A stretch of 64,000 nucleotides of DNA from an uncultured Mycoplasmatota bacterium (GCA_900543825.1 UQSR01000001.1:1-64000); one strand, 5' to 3'; counted from the first letter of the stretch, positions 25,680-34,429 are shown. Notes: generated by a model not told the origin, from the letters alone. Made by a program: numbers and translations.

Positions 25680-25701
25680 AACTATTAGATTTCTAATAGT
25701 T
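25680..25701 (+). terminator. Terminator after spoVG
   Basis: AACTATTAG (25680-25688) / CTAATAGTT (25693-25701), loop ATTT, followed by six T. Confidence 0.8.
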
Positions 25702-25705
25702 TTTT

Positions 25706-25733
25706 TCATATTTACTTTTTTTTAACATATTAT
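25706..25733 (+). promoter_or_regulatory. Sigma-E-like promoter of yabPQ
   Basis: TCATATT (25706-25712), 13-bp spacer, CATATTAT (25726-25733). This fits the Bacillus sigma-E consensus (KMATATT, 13-15 bp, CATACAnT) at the whole -35 and at CATA...T of the -10. In Bacillus yabPQ is a sigma-E operon. The same geometry occurs before spoIVA. Confidence 0.6.
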
Positions 25734-25751
25734 TATTTAGGAGGAATAGTA

Positions 25752-26045
25752 ATGGATAAGGTTCAAGATATGAATAATAGTTTTAATCATGGTCTTACTA
25801 TAACAGAACGTAAGAATTTGATTATTAGTGGTGTTAAAAAAATTGAAAGTTTTGATAATGAAGAGTTTTTAATGGAGACAACTCTTGGCTTTTTGGTTAT
25901 AAAGGGTAGTGAGTTGGAAATTATAAAGCTTGATACTTATCAAGGAAATGTTTCTATAAAGGGAAGAGTAGATAGTCTTATGTATTTGGATGAAAATTTA
26001 AAGAAAGATAAGGATAGTTCATTACTTAATAAGCTTTTTAAATGA
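25752..26045 (+). CDS. yabP: Sporulation protein YabP
   Basis: 97 residues of the YabP/YqfC family: HGLTITERKNLIISGVKKIESFDNEEF, ETTLGFLVIKG and GRVDSLMYL. YabP is needed for spore cortex formation in Bacillus. GGAGGAATAGT precedes the ATG. The stop overlaps yabQ by four bases. Promoter features upstream are sigma-E-like. Confidence 0.92.
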   Translation: MDKVQDMNNSFNHGLTITERKNLIISGVKKIESFDNEEFLMETTLGFLVIKGSELEIIKLDTYQGNVSIKGRVDSLMYLDENLKKDKDSSLLNKLFK

Positions 26046-26323
26046 TACTTTCTACGCAAATTTTATCGCTTATTTATTCTTTTTTTTATGGTATATTCTT
26101 TTTTTCTATGTTGGAAGTTAATTATAAAATTTTATATAATGGAAAATTTATTTATCGTATTATGATTTCCTTTTTATTTGTTATATTTATATCTTTATTA
26201 TATTTTATTATTCTTATGAAAATTAATAATGGTATATTGCATGTGTATTTTTTTCTGGTTTTCTTTACAGGTTATATGTTATCTTTTGTCATATATAGTA
26301 AAATTAATTGTAAAAGGAGATAA
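26042..26323 (+). CDS. yabQ: Sporulation membrane protein YabQ
   Basis: 93 residues with three membrane helices. Position directly after yabP and before divIC, and the N-terminal QILSLIYSFFYGIFF pattern, identify it as YabQ, a cortex-assembly membrane protein. Sequence conservation is low and it is shorter than the Bacillus protein, so context carries much of the assignment. ATG overlaps the yabP stop (ATGA). Confidence 0.78.
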   Translation: MILSTQILSLIYSFFYGIFFFSMLEVNYKILYNGKFIYRIMISFLFVIFISLLYFIILMKINNGILHVYFFLVFFTGYMLSFVIYSKINCKRR

Positions 26324-26327
26324 GTTG

Positions 26328-26336
26328 TGCTATAAT
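26328..26336 (+). promoter_or_regulatory. Extended -10 promoter of divIC
   Basis: TG-C-TATAAT (TATAAT at 26331-26336), 24 bases before the GTG start. It gives divIC its own vegetative promoter apart from the sporulation-type yabPQ promoter. Confidence 0.6.
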
Positions 26337-26359
26337 TGTGTCGTAAGGTAGGTGAGACT

Positions 26360-26674
26360 GTGGCTAAGGGTAAGATTAGTAAAAAAAACAATAAAAAAGC
26401 TAAGAAGAGAATATTTTTAAGTTTTATCTTTTTTGGGGCAATAATTGGTTCTCTTAGTTATAGTTTTTTTACTAATGTTGGTAAAATTATTGAAATTAAG
26501 AATGAAAAGCAAGCTTTAAATGTTAAACTTTCTGATTTGAAAGATGAGGAAGAAGCACTTAATTCGGATATTAAAAAACTTAATGATCCAGATTATGTTG
26601 CTAGATATGCTAGAGAGAAATATTTGTATTCTAAAAATGGTGAACTTATTATTAGAATACCAGATGATGAATAA
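26360..26674 (+). CDS. divIC: Septum formation initiator DivIC/FtsB
   Basis: About 104 residues: a Lys-rich cytoplasmic tail, one membrane helix (about residues 20-42), a coiled coil (KNEKQALNVKLSDLKDEEE) and the family ending DPDYVARYAREKYLYSKNGE. It is a divisome scaffold protein that works with DivIB and FtsL. GTG 26360 is chosen from AGGTGAG just upstream; an earlier TTG lies inside the promoter. Confidence 0.9.
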   Translation: MAKGKISKKNNKKAKKRIFLSFIFFGAIIGSLSYSFFTNVGKIIEIKNEKQALNVKLSDLKDEEEALNSDIKKLNDPDYVARYAREKYLYSKNGELIIRIPDDE

Positions 26675-26680
26675 ATATAA

Positions 26681-26706
26681 AAAAGAGATGGTTAGTCATC
26701 TCTTTT
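26681..26706. terminator. Bidirectional terminator between divIC and ftsH
   Basis: AAAAGAGATG (26681-26690) / CATCTCTTTT (26697-26706), loop GTTAGT. A-rich on the left and T-rich on the right, so it works for both convergent genes. Confidence 0.8.
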
Positions 26707-28621
26707 ATTTTTTATCTTCAGTTTTTTTTGTTTTCTTTTCTTTTACTTCTTTTTTGTCTTCTGTTGATTTATCTTCTTTTTTGTCCTCAGGAAGATGTCC
26801 GTGTTCTACTAAATAATCTATTTCTTCTTTAGTGATTGTTTCTTCTTCTAGAAGTGTATTAGCAATAAGTTCTAGTAATTTTTTGTTTTCTGTTATTATT
26901 TTTGTAGCTTGTTTATAACAGTCGTTTATGATTGAACGCATTTCTTCATCTATTTCATGTGCTACTGTATCTGAAATGTTTCTATTTTTTGTATAATCTC
27001 TTCCTAAGAATGTGTTGCCATCTGGTTCTTCAAGCATCATTGGTCCTAAGTTGCTCATTCCATATTCTGTTACCATACTTCTAGCTATTTTTGTGGCTTT
27101 CTTGAAGTCATCATGTGCTCCAGTAGTTATTTCGCCAAATGTTACTTCTTCTGCTACTCTTCCTCCTAGTAAACCACAGATTGATTCTAATAATTCTTTT
27201 TTTGTATAGTTAAATGCTTCTTCTTTTGGAGTCATCATTGTATAACCGCCAGCATGACCTCTTGGGATTATTGTTATTTTTTGTACTTCGTTAGCACCAT
27301 CTAGTTTTAAACCTAATACGGCGTGGCCTGCTTCATGGTATGCTACTAGTTTCTTTTCTTTATCTGTGTATTTCTTTGTTACTTTCGCTGGTCCCATTAG
27401 GACTCTGTCTGTAGCTTCATCTATTTCGGCCATTGTTATTTCTTTTTTGTTTCTTCTAACTGCTAATAATGCTGCTTCGTTAAGAAGATTTTCTAAGTCT
27501 GCTCCGGAAAATCCTGGAGTTCTTTTTGCTAGATATTCTAGTGTGATATTTTTAGCTAGTATTTTATTTTTTGCGTGTACTTTTAAGATTTCTATTCTAG
27601 CATTTTTATCTGGAAGACTAACTGTTACTTGTCTATCAAATCTTCCTGGACGTAGTAATGCTGGATCTAAGACATCTGGTCTGTTTGTGGCTGCTATGAT
27701 GATTATTCCTTCATTAGCACCAAAACCATCCATTTCAGTAAGTAATTGGTTAAGTGTTTGTTCTCTTTCATCGTGTCCACCACCAAGCCCAGTTCCTCTT
27801 TGACGGCCAACGGCATCTATTTCATCTATGAAAATTAGACATGGGGCATTCATTTTTGCTTGTTTAAACATATCTCTTACTCTTGATGCACCAATTCCTA
27901 CGAATAGTTCTACAAAGTCTGATCCACTTATATAATAGAATGGTACTTTTGCTTCTCCGGCTACTGCACGAGCAAGTAATGTTTTACCTGTTCCTGGAGG
28001 ACCTACTAATAATACTCCTTTTGGTATTCTTGCTCCCATGCTAGTGAATTTTTTGGGGTTCTTTAAAAAGTCTATTAATTCTTGAACTTCTTCTTTTTCT
28101 TCTGTTAATCCAGCAACATCTTTGAATGTAGCACGACTTTCTTCAACTAGTTTTGCTCTTGATTTACCAAAGTCCATTGATTTACTGCCACCGCCAATTT
28201 GTCTTGTAAATACCCAAATTGTTACTCCGGCTAAAATTAATATTGGAACAATTTCAATTGCTACAGATAGCCATGATGATGCCTCTGGATCGTTTAATAT
28301 TGTTAATTTAAAATCATTGGAATTGTCTTTAGCGGTAGTTATTTTTGATATGAATTCCTCTGATCTTGGTATGTAAAGAATGAAACTTTCGTTTTTTGAA
28401 TAGGTATCTAATTTACCTGTTAATTTATATGTCTCTGTTCTTACTTTAGGTGTTATAGTTAGTTCTGTTACTTTACCACCATTTAAATCTTTTATAAAAT
28501 CGTCATATGTTATTTCATTTACTGTATTATTGAACATTTTGAACATTATCATACATCCTATAAAAAATACTAATAAAAATACATATGGTACTAAACTTTT
28601 CTTTATTTCTTTTTTATTCAT
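26705..28621 (-). CDS. ftsH: ATP-dependent zinc metalloprotease FtsH
   Basis: 638 residues: two N-terminal membrane helices (about 10-29 and 118-138) around an extracellular domain, an AAA ATPase with Walker A GPPGTGKT at 207-214, and a peptidase domain with HEAGH at 429-433. It degrades membrane and regulatory proteins. The tail is a Lys/Glu-rich low-complexity stretch. Start ATG at 28621 follows AGGAAGGAAG. It overlaps the end of tilS by eight bases; the hpt gene often found between them is missing. Confidence 0.97.
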   Translation of the reverse strand: MNKKEIKKSLVPYVFLLVFFIGCMIMFKMFNNTVNEITYDDFIKDLNGGKVTELTITPKVRTETYKLTGKLDTYSKNESFILYIPRSEEFISKITTAKDNSNDFKLTILNDPEASSWLSVAIEIVPILILAGVTIWVFTRQIGGGSKSMDFGKSRAKLVEESRATFKDVAGLTEEKEEVQELIDFLKNPKKFTSMGARIPKGVLLVGPPGTGKTLLARAVAGEAKVPFYYISGSDFVELFVGIGASRVRDMFKQAKMNAPCLIFIDEIDAVGRQRGTGLGGGHDEREQTLNQLLTEMDGFGANEGIIIIAATNRPDVLDPALLRPGRFDRQVTVSLPDKNARIEILKVHAKNKILAKNITLEYLAKRTPGFSGADLENLLNEAALLAVRRNKKEITMAEIDEATDRVLMGPAKVTKKYTDKEKKLVAYHEAGHAVLGLKLDGANEVQKITIIPRGHAGGYTMMTPKEEAFNYTKKELLESICGLLGGRVAEEVTFGEITTGAHDDFKKATKIARSMVTEYGMSNLGPMMLEEPDGNTFLGRDYTKNRNISDTVAHEIDEEMRSIINDCYKQATKIITENKKLLELIANTLLEEETITKEEIDYLVEHGHLPEDKKEDKSTEDKKEVKEKKTKKTEDKK

Positions 28622-29927
28622 AATCTTCCTTCCTTTCATTGCACCTTATTATTATATCATAGTTTTCACTTTTTTTATTACAAAATTTACTTTTTTTGAT
28701 ATTTGGTATCCAAATTATATTATTATTTGAATCTACTAATAATGGATAATTATTTCTTTTTTTTAGTGGCAATTTTTTTTCTATAAATATTTCTTTTATC
28801 TTTTTTCGATTGTTACTTCCTTTTAATATTATATAATCACCATCTTCTCTGTTTCTTATGTATAATGGTAATGTTATATCTTTACTATTTAGGCGACATA
28901 CACTGTTACTATCATCATCTTCTGATTCTATTTTTTCAATGATTAAATTTTCTATTTCTATTTTATCATTAAATTCTATTTTATAATTTTTTATATCACT
29001 TGTTTTATCTTTTATTATTAATTTATTATATTCCTTTACTATTTCTTTATTATTTGGTAAATCTATTTTTATATTTGGCTTGGTATTATTTAATAGTGAT
29101 ATAATATTTTGAATATGTCTGTCTGTTATTATATTGTTTTTATTTTGGTAAATATTATTCATTATGTTATATAATATGTTTTTTATTAGAAAGGTATCTA
29201 ACTTATTTAAATTATCTATATTTATAATATTGTCTTTGTATACATTATTTATGTTTCTTTTTACTTCTCTTTTGATATAGTCATCATATTCTATTAATGT
29301 TTTGGAGTATTTTAAATATTTTTTATGTATATTTTTATCTTCTTTTTTTAGAAGTGGTAAAATATTTAGACGATATCTATTTCTTGTATAATTGGTGCTT
29401 TGATTAGAACTATCGTTGTAGTATTTAATGTTGTTAGATTTATTATAGTTTATTATATCTTCTTTAGTATATTTTAGTAATGGTCTTATTATTTGATAAT
29501 TTTTAACGTTTGATATTTCTTTTATTCCTGCGTAGCCCTCTAAATTTGATCCTCTGGATATTTTCATTAGTATGGTTTCAATTAGATCATCTCCATGATG
29601 TGCTAGTAGTAGTGTCTTAGAATTGTATTTTTTTAATATTTCTTCATAGAACATATATCTTTTTTTTCTGGCTTCGTTTTCAAAATTATTTTCTTGATAG
29701 TTATTTATAGTTGTTTTCTCTAGTATAATATTTTTATCTTGACAATATTTGGTAATATATTCTTCTTCTTCTATACTTTCTTTTCTTACGTTGTGATTTA
29801 TATGACATACTACTATTTTTGTTGTTTTCTTTTGTAGTAAATCTAATAAGCACATGGAATCTGGACCTGCTGATACGCCTATTACGACGTAATTATTAAA
29901 AATATAGTCGTCTAATACATGGTTCAT
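28614..29927 (-). CDS. tilS: tRNA(Ile)-lysidine synthase TilS
   Basis: 437 residues. The N-type ATP-pyrophosphatase loop is SAGPDS at residues 19-24 (usual form SGGxDS), followed by CHINHNVR, AHHGDDLIETILM and SRGSNLEGYAG. It converts cytidine 34 of the tRNA(Ile) CAU anticodon to lysidine, changing its reading from AUG to AUA, a codon abundant here. ATG 29927 with AAGGAGG upstream. Co-transcribed with ftsH. Confidence 0.93.
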   Translation of the reverse strand: MNHVLDDYIFNNYVVIGVSAGPDSMCLLDLLQKKTTKIVVCHINHNVRKESIEEEEYITKYCQDKNIILEKTTINNYQENNFENEARKKRYMFYEEILKKYNSKTLLLAHHGDDLIETILMKISRGSNLEGYAGIKEISNVKNYQIIRPLLKYTKEDIINYNKSNNIKYYNDSSNQSTNYTRNRYRLNILPLLKKEDKNIHKKYLKYSKTLIEYDDYIKREVKRNINNVYKDNIINIDNLNKLDTFLIKNILYNIMNNIYQNKNNIITDRHIQNIISLLNNTKPNIKIDLPNNKEIVKEYNKLIIKDKTSDIKNYKIEFNDKIEIENLIIEKIESEDDDSNSVCRLNSKDITLPLYIRNREDGDYIILKGSNNRKKIKEIFIEKKLPLKKRNNYPLLVDSNNNIIWIPNIKKSKFCNKKSENYDIIIRCNERKEDYE

Positions 29928-29982
29928 AATATCCTCCTTTTGCATATATTATAACAAATATTTTGATATTTTGAAATATTCT

Positions 29983-30012
29983 TTTGACTTTTATAATCTT
30001 TTACTATATAAT
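29983..30012 (+). promoter_or_regulatory. Promoter of a small unknown gene
   Basis: TTGACT (29983-29988), 18-bp spacer, TATAAT (30007-30012). Confidence 0.6.
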
Positions 30013-30042
30013 TGTATATTGCGAGGTGAAAAAATTAAGAAT

Positions 30043-30453
30043 ATGGAGTTTAATGAGAATAAAGAAGTATCGTTTTCTTCATTTTTGGCAGGAGCTTTGT
30101 TGGTTAATATCAATGTTAATATGCTTTATTTGTCAAAGTGTATTCATGATTTTAATGTTAAAACTAATATTGACGTCAATGATTACGGAAATGACTTTAG
30201 TGGTTTGGCAACAATTGTTACTATGAATAATGATTCTATTTCTTTGAATATGGATTATACTGCGCAATTAATGTTTAATGGTAATAAAGTAACATTATAT
30301 GATTATTTATATGATTTTACTACTATTGATATTAGGAAATATTTTGATATTCCTGAGAAGGAAATTGTTACTGTATATAATCCTAATAATAAAACTGTAA
30401 AAAAGAAACTTAATATATTATCTAAAATAAAAAGAACTAAGGCTTATATTTAG
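30043..30453 (+). CDS. Protein of unknown function
   Basis: About 136 residues, no recognised family, no signal peptide; one weakly hydrophobic stretch near residues 12-32 (FLAGALLVNINVNMLYL), and a basic C-terminus. The start is uncertain: GAGGTGA at 30022-30028 is 14 bases before ATG 30043, and an in-frame ATT at 30034 has better spacing. It faces tyrS tail to tail with a four-base overlap. Confidence 0.5.
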   Translation: MEFNENKEVSFSSFLAGALLVNINVNMLYLSKCIHDFNVKTNIDVNDYGNDFSGLATIVTMNNDSISLNMDYTAQLMFNGNKVTLYDYLYDFTTIDIRKYFDIPEKEIVTVYNPNNKTVKKKLNILSKIKRTKAYI

Positions 30454-31673
30454 TCTTGGTTCATTTTTATTAGATAATATTTTTTCTTACCTTTTCTTAT
30501 TATATGATATTTTTGTGTATTAGTTATTTCTTTTGATTCATCATTAACTATATCACCATCTAGTGTAATAGCATTATTTGATAGAAACTCTCTGGCTTCT
30601 CTTCTTGATGTGGCAATATTATTATTTACTAATATATTTATTAATGTATCATTGTTTGATTCGAATGCAGGCATTTTTTTGAAGACTATTTCTATTTCTT
30701 TATCTGTTAATTCTTTTATATTTCCTGTGAATAGTACTTCTGATATTTTTATGGCATGGTCTGCTTCATCCTTACCATGAATGTCTTTTACTACTTCATA
30801 TGCTAATGTTTTTTGCGCTATTCTTGTTTCTGGGTTTTTGTTTTGTTTATCCATTATATCTTCTATTTCTTTTTTTGTTAAGAATGTGAATACTTTTAGA
30901 TATTCAAATACTTTTGAGTCATCAGTATTTATTAGGTATTGGTATATTTCATAAGGCGATGTTTTATCTTTATCTAACCATAGTGCATTACCTTCACTTT
31001 TACCAAATTTATTGCCATTAACGTCTAGTATTAGTGGCATAGTAAATCCATATGCTTCTTTACCTAATTTTTTTCTTATTAGTTCAATACCAGTAGTTAT
31101 ATTTCCCCATTGATCTGATCCTTCTACTTGCATAATGCAATTTTTTTCTTGATATAGATGCATAAAATCGTAACCTTGTAGTAATGTATAAGAAAATTCT
31201 GCATAAGTAATTCCACTTTCTAATCTTCTGGCAATGATGTCTTTATTTATCATGTAGTTAACATTAATATATTTTCCTATATCTCTTAGAAATTCTAGAT
31301 ATGTATAATCTTTTGTCCAGTCATAGTTATCTACTATTTCTGCTTTTCCATTAAATAATATGTCTATTTGTTTTTTTATTGAGATAATATTTTTATTTAC
31401 TGCCTCATTTGAAATTATTTCTCTTTCACTTGTTGGTCTAGGATCTCCAATTCTACCTGTTGCTCCTCCACATAATAGTATTGGATGATGTCCAGCGTTA
31501 GCTAATCTTTTTGCTGTGCATAGTGCTGAATAATGACCAATATGTAATGAATCTGCTGTTGGATCTGTTCCCCAGTAGAATGTTATTGGTTCTCCATTTA
31601 ATTTTTCTTTTAAATCTTCTCCTGCTACATCTTTTATTAGTCCTCTCCACATTAGGTCTTCATATAATTTCAT
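30450..31673 (-). CDS. tyrS: Tyrosyl-tRNA synthetase
   Basis: 407 residues. Class I synthetase with HIGH at 44-47 (DSLHIGHYSAL), the tyrosine-pocket segment SYTLLQGYDF, QVEGSDQWGNI and KFGKS at 222-226 (the KMSKS loop), then a C-terminal S4 domain (SRREAREFLSNNAITLDGDIV). It charges tRNA(Tyr). GGAGAGG before the ATG. Controlled by the T-box leader directly upstream. Confidence 0.97.
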   Translation of the reverse strand: MKLYEDLMWRGLIKDVAGEDLKEKLNGEPITFYWGTDPTADSLHIGHYSALCTAKRLANAGHHPILLCGGATGRIGDPRPTSEREIISNEAVNKNIISIKKQIDILFNGKAEIVDNYDWTKDYTYLEFLRDIGKYINVNYMINKDIIARRLESGITYAEFSYTLLQGYDFMHLYQEKNCIMQVEGSDQWGNITTGIELIRKKLGKEAYGFTMPLILDVNGNKFGKSEGNALWLDKDKTSPYEIYQYLINTDDSKVFEYLKVFTFLTKKEIEDIMDKQNKNPETRIAQKTLAYEVVKDIHGKDEADHAIKISEVLFTGNIKELTDKEIEIVFKKMPAFESNNDTLINILVNNNIATSRREAREFLSNNAITLDGDIVNDESKEITNTQKYHIIRKGKKKYYLIKMNQD

Positions 31674-31679
31674 TTTTTA

Positions 31680-31905
31680 TCCTCTCCTTCTTTATATAAA
31701 AAAAGATGATACCAAAAGGACGAACTTGTCGTGGTACCACCTTTATTTACAATATAGTTATTGCCTTAATATGATAACGGTATTTACCGATTAAACTCTT
31801 AATATGTAATTTCATTATTTTATTTTGTTAATTTACACCAACCATTAACTCTCTATAAAGGAAATAAAATAATTACTTGGTATTAGTCGTTGTTTAATTA
31901 AATAT
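31680..31905 (-). promoter_or_regulatory. T-box leader of tyrS (tyrosine specifier)
   Basis: On the minus strand the leader holds AGAGAG and GGTTGGTG of stem I, a specifier candidate TAC (complement of 31806-31808) for tyrosine, the T-box core GGTGGTACCACG (complement of 31731-31742), and a terminator hairpin GGTACCA/TGGTATC (31708-31738) followed by seven U. Uncharged tRNA(Tyr) pairing with the specifier and the T-box stabilises the antiterminator and raises tyrS expression. This fills the long gap between tyrS and the prfA promoter. Confidence 0.9.
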
Positions 31906-31911
31906 GACTAA

Positions 31912-31940
31912 ATTGTAGTATATTTTATTGGTATTGTCAA
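31912..31940 (-). promoter_or_regulatory. Promoter of the tyrS T-box transcript
   Basis: Minus strand TTGACA (complement of 31935-31940), 17-bp spacer, TACAAT (complement of 31912-31917). Confidence 0.8.
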
Positions 31941-31988
31941 TATTAATTGATTAAATTGTTATAAAAAGTTTATATTATTAGTAATTAA

Positions 31989-32017
31989 TTTACTTTTTTT
32001 TAGTTCGATGTTATAAT
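31989..32017 (+). promoter_or_regulatory. Promoter of prfA-prmC
   Basis: TTTACT (31989-31994), 17-bp spacer, TGT-TATAAT (-10 at 32012-32017); the same -35 and -10 as at rpsF. Confidence 0.7.
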
Positions 32018-32041
32018 ATTTAAAGAAATGAGGGATAATCT

Positions 32042-33100
32042 ATGATAGATAGACTAGAGGCTACATTAAAAAGATATAATGAAATTGGAGAAGAACTTGC
32101 TAATCCTGAAATTATATCTGATATTAAGAAAATGACATTACTTTCTAAGGAAAGAACTGGGCTTGAAAAAACTGTTGAGGTATATAAAGAATATAAAAAG
32201 GTATTAGATGATATTGAAGAAGCGAAAGAACTATTAAAAGATAAGGATATGGCTGAGTTTGCTAAAGAAGAGTTATCTAGTGCTGAAGAAAAGAAAGATA
32301 AGTTAGAAAGTGAACTTGAAGTATTGCTTATTCCACACGATCCTAATGATGATAAGAATGTTATTGTGGAAATTAGAGGGGCCGCTGGAGGAGATGAAGC
32401 AAATATTTTTGCTGGTGATTTATTTGATATGTATTCTAGATACGCTTCGCGAGAAGGTTGGAAAATTGAAGTACTTAATCAGGTTGAAGGTACTGCTGGG
32501 GGATTTGCACAAATTGAATTTATGATTAAGGGTGATGGAGTATATTCTAAACTTAAATATGAAAGTGGAGCACATAGAGTACAAAGAGTTCCTGCTACTG
32601 AAAGTCAGGGTAGAGTCCATACTAGTACTGCTACGGTACTTGTTATGCCAGAGGCTGAAGAATTTGATTTTGAGCTTGATGAGTCTGAGGTTAGAATTGA
32701 TATAACAAGAAGTAGTGGTTGTGGTGGTCAAGGAGTTAATACTACAGATAGTGCAGTTAGACTAACACATATTCCTACTGGTATTATTGTTTATTCGCAA
32801 ACTGAAAGAAGCCAGATTAAGAATAAGGAACTTGCTTTTAAAATACTTAAAACTAGACTTTATGATATGAAACTTAGAGAGCAGGAAGAAAAAGAAGCTG
32901 CTGAAAGAAAAGTTAAGATTGGTACTGGGGATAGGAGTGAGAAGATAAGAACTTATAATTATCCACAAAATAGAATTACTGATCATAGAATTGGGTATAC
33001 TTCAATGAACTTAGATAGAGTTATGGATGGAGATATGGAAGATTTGATTGAAGCTTTAATTAATGAAGACCAAAGAAAGAAGCTAGAAGCTAGTGTTTAA
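32042..33100 (+). CDS. prfA: Peptide chain release factor 1 (RF1)
   Basis: 352 residues. The PAT tripeptide (184-186, VPATESQGRVHTS) recognises UAA/UAG stops, and GGQ is at 228-230 (SSGCGGQGVN). N-terminal coiled coil over residues 1-95. It releases completed peptides from the ribosome. GAGGG precedes the ATG. Overlaps prmC, which modifies the Gln of GGQ, by eight bases. Confidence 0.97.
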   Translation: MIDRLEATLKRYNEIGEELANPEIISDIKKMTLLSKERTGLEKTVEVYKEYKKVLDDIEEAKELLKDKDMAEFAKEELSSAEEKKDKLESELEVLLIPHDPNDDKNVIVEIRGAAGGDEANIFAGDLFDMYSRYASREGWKIEVLNQVEGTAGGFAQIEFMIKGDGVYSKLKYESGAHRVQRVPATESQGRVHTSTATVLVMPEAEEFDFELDESEVRIDITRSSGCGGQGVNTTDSAVRLTHIPTGIIVYSQTERSQIKNKELAFKILKTRLYDMKLREQEEKEAAERKVKIGTGDRSEKIRTYNYPQNRITDHRIGYTSMNLDRVMDGDMEDLIEALINEDQRKKLEASV

Positions 33101-33872
33101 TGTTGATAAAATTAAGAAAGAATTAGAAAGTCGTGGACTTGATGCTAATTCTTTTGATTACTTATATAATTATCTTAAAAGTAATGATTTATTAGATAAG
33201 TTAAGTGATTATACTAATAGATTACTTAAAGGTGAAGCTGTTCAATATATTATTGGAAATGCTTGTTTTTATGGTTATGAATTTAAGGTTAATAGTAATA
33301 CGCTTATTCCTAGATTTGAGACTGAGTTATTAGTTGAAAAATCTGTTAATTATATTAATAATTTTTTTGAAGATAGGGTATCTATTTTAGATATTGGTAC
33401 TGGTAGTGGATGTATTGCTATTGCACTTAATAAATTAGTTAATAGTATGGTTACTGCTGTTGATATATCTAATGATGCACTTGATGTTGCTAAAGAGAAT
33501 AATGTTATTAATAATACTGATGTTAATTTTATTGTTAGTGATGTTTTTTCTAATGTTAATGGTAAGTATGATGTTATTATTAGTAATCCACCATATATTT
33601 GTCATGATGAAGAGATTATGGATATTGTTTATGATAATGAACCTCATTTGGCTTTATATGCTGATATGGATGGATTGTATTTTTATGATAAAATACTTAG
33701 TGAATGTAAAGAGTATTTAAATGATAAATTTTTTATTGCTTTTGAAATTGGATATTTACAGGCTGATAGTATTGTTGGTATTGTTAATAAATATATGGAA
33801 AATGTTAATATAATTGTTGATAAAGATTATAGTGGTAAAGATAGATTTATTTTTATTACTAATTGTAATTAA
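33093..33872 (+). CDS. prmC: Release factor glutamine methyltransferase PrmC
   Basis: 259 residues. The SAM motif ILDIGTGSGCIA (IGTGSG at 101-106) and the catalytic NPPY at 165-168 are clear; the N-terminal helical domain includes VQYIIGNACFYG. It N5-methylates the GGQ glutamine of RF1 and RF2, both present in this window. Starts at GTG 33093 inside the end of prfA. Terminator follows directly. Confidence 0.94.
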   Translation: MFNVDKIKKELESRGLDANSFDYLYNYLKSNDLLDKLSDYTNRLLKGEAVQYIIGNACFYGYEFKVNSNTLIPRFETELLVEKSVNYINNFFEDRVSILDIGTGSGCIAIALNKLVNSMVTAVDISNDALDVAKENNVINNTDVNFIVSDVFSNVNGKYDVIISNPPYICHDEEIMDIVYDNEPHLALYADMDGLYFYDKILSECKEYLNDKFFIAFEIGYLQADSIVGIVNKYMENVNIIVDKDYSGKDRFIFITNCN

Positions 33873-33897
33873 AACAACTTCAATGTGAAGTTGTTTT
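33871..33897 (+). terminator. Terminator after prmC
   Basis: AAAACAACTTCA (33871-33882) / TGAAGTTGTTTT (33886-33897), 12 perfect pairs with a 3-base loop and a T-rich end. Confidence 0.85.
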
Positions 33898-33945
33898 TCA
33901 GCGTGTTGACAAAGTTTAATATTTTTTATGTTTTTTTAAGTATCT

Positions 33946-34290
33946 TTACTTTTTGTATTTACTAAATGCAATAAAATATGCTATCGCCATTACAATAAAT
34001 ACTGCTCCAAGTATTTCATCAATTAAGCCACCCGCAAAGAACATAATAATACCAACAATTAATGTTAATATTCCACCAAGTAATTTTTCTTTTTTAGCAC
34101 ATTCTCTAGCCCAAAATAATAAACCTAAAGAAACACTTATAACTATAACATATGCTAATAATGTTTTTAAGTTCAAATTTGAAAATCTTACATCAACAAA
34201 AAAATTTCCAATTAAACTAATTGCAGCTAATATAATTGCAACATTTAATCCACTGACTATGTCATTTTTGTATTTTTGAAACTTGTCCAT
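33946..34290 (-). CDS. Small membrane protein, unknown function
   Basis: 114 residues, four predicted membrane helices (about 14-32, 42-62, 70-87, 88-108), short charged ends, cytoplasmic linker ARECAKKEKLLGG. No family recognised. AGGAGGT before the ATG. Its promoter at 34343-34371 is followed at the predicted transcription start by a 7-bp inverted repeat, suggesting regulation. Confidence 0.65.
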   Translation of the reverse strand: MDKFQKYKNDIVSGLNVAIILAAISLIGNFFVDVRFSNLNLKTLLAYVIVISVSLGLLFWARECAKKEKLLGGILTLIVGIIMFFAGGLIDEILGAVFIVMAIAYFIAFSKYKK

Positions 34291-34316
34291 AAATATACCT
34301 CCTAAATTTTTTGATT

Positions 34317-34336
34317 AAATAGTACCTTTACTATTT
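34317..34336. repeat. Inverted repeat at a transcription start
   Basis: AAATAGT (34317-34323) / ACTATTT (34330-34336), 6-base centre, located just downstream of the minus-strand -10 element. Could be an operator or the first hairpin of the leader. Confidence 0.45.
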
Positions 34337-34342
34337 ATTTAT

Positions 34343-34371
34343 ATTATACAAAAAAAAATATGATTTTACAA
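34343..34371 (-). promoter_or_regulatory. Promoter of small membrane protein gene
   Basis: Minus strand TTGTAA (complement of 34366-34371), 17-bp spacer, TATAAT (complement of 34343-34348). Confidence 0.65.
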
Positions 34372-34429
34372 TATTATTGTGATTTTTTTGTAAACTTTTT
34401 ATAATATTGTACAATTATATTTTGTTGTG

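Noticed and set aside
27366..27803. 145-codon open frame opposite ftsH
   Set aside because: Fully antisense to the conserved AAA domain of FtsH, with no supporting signals.
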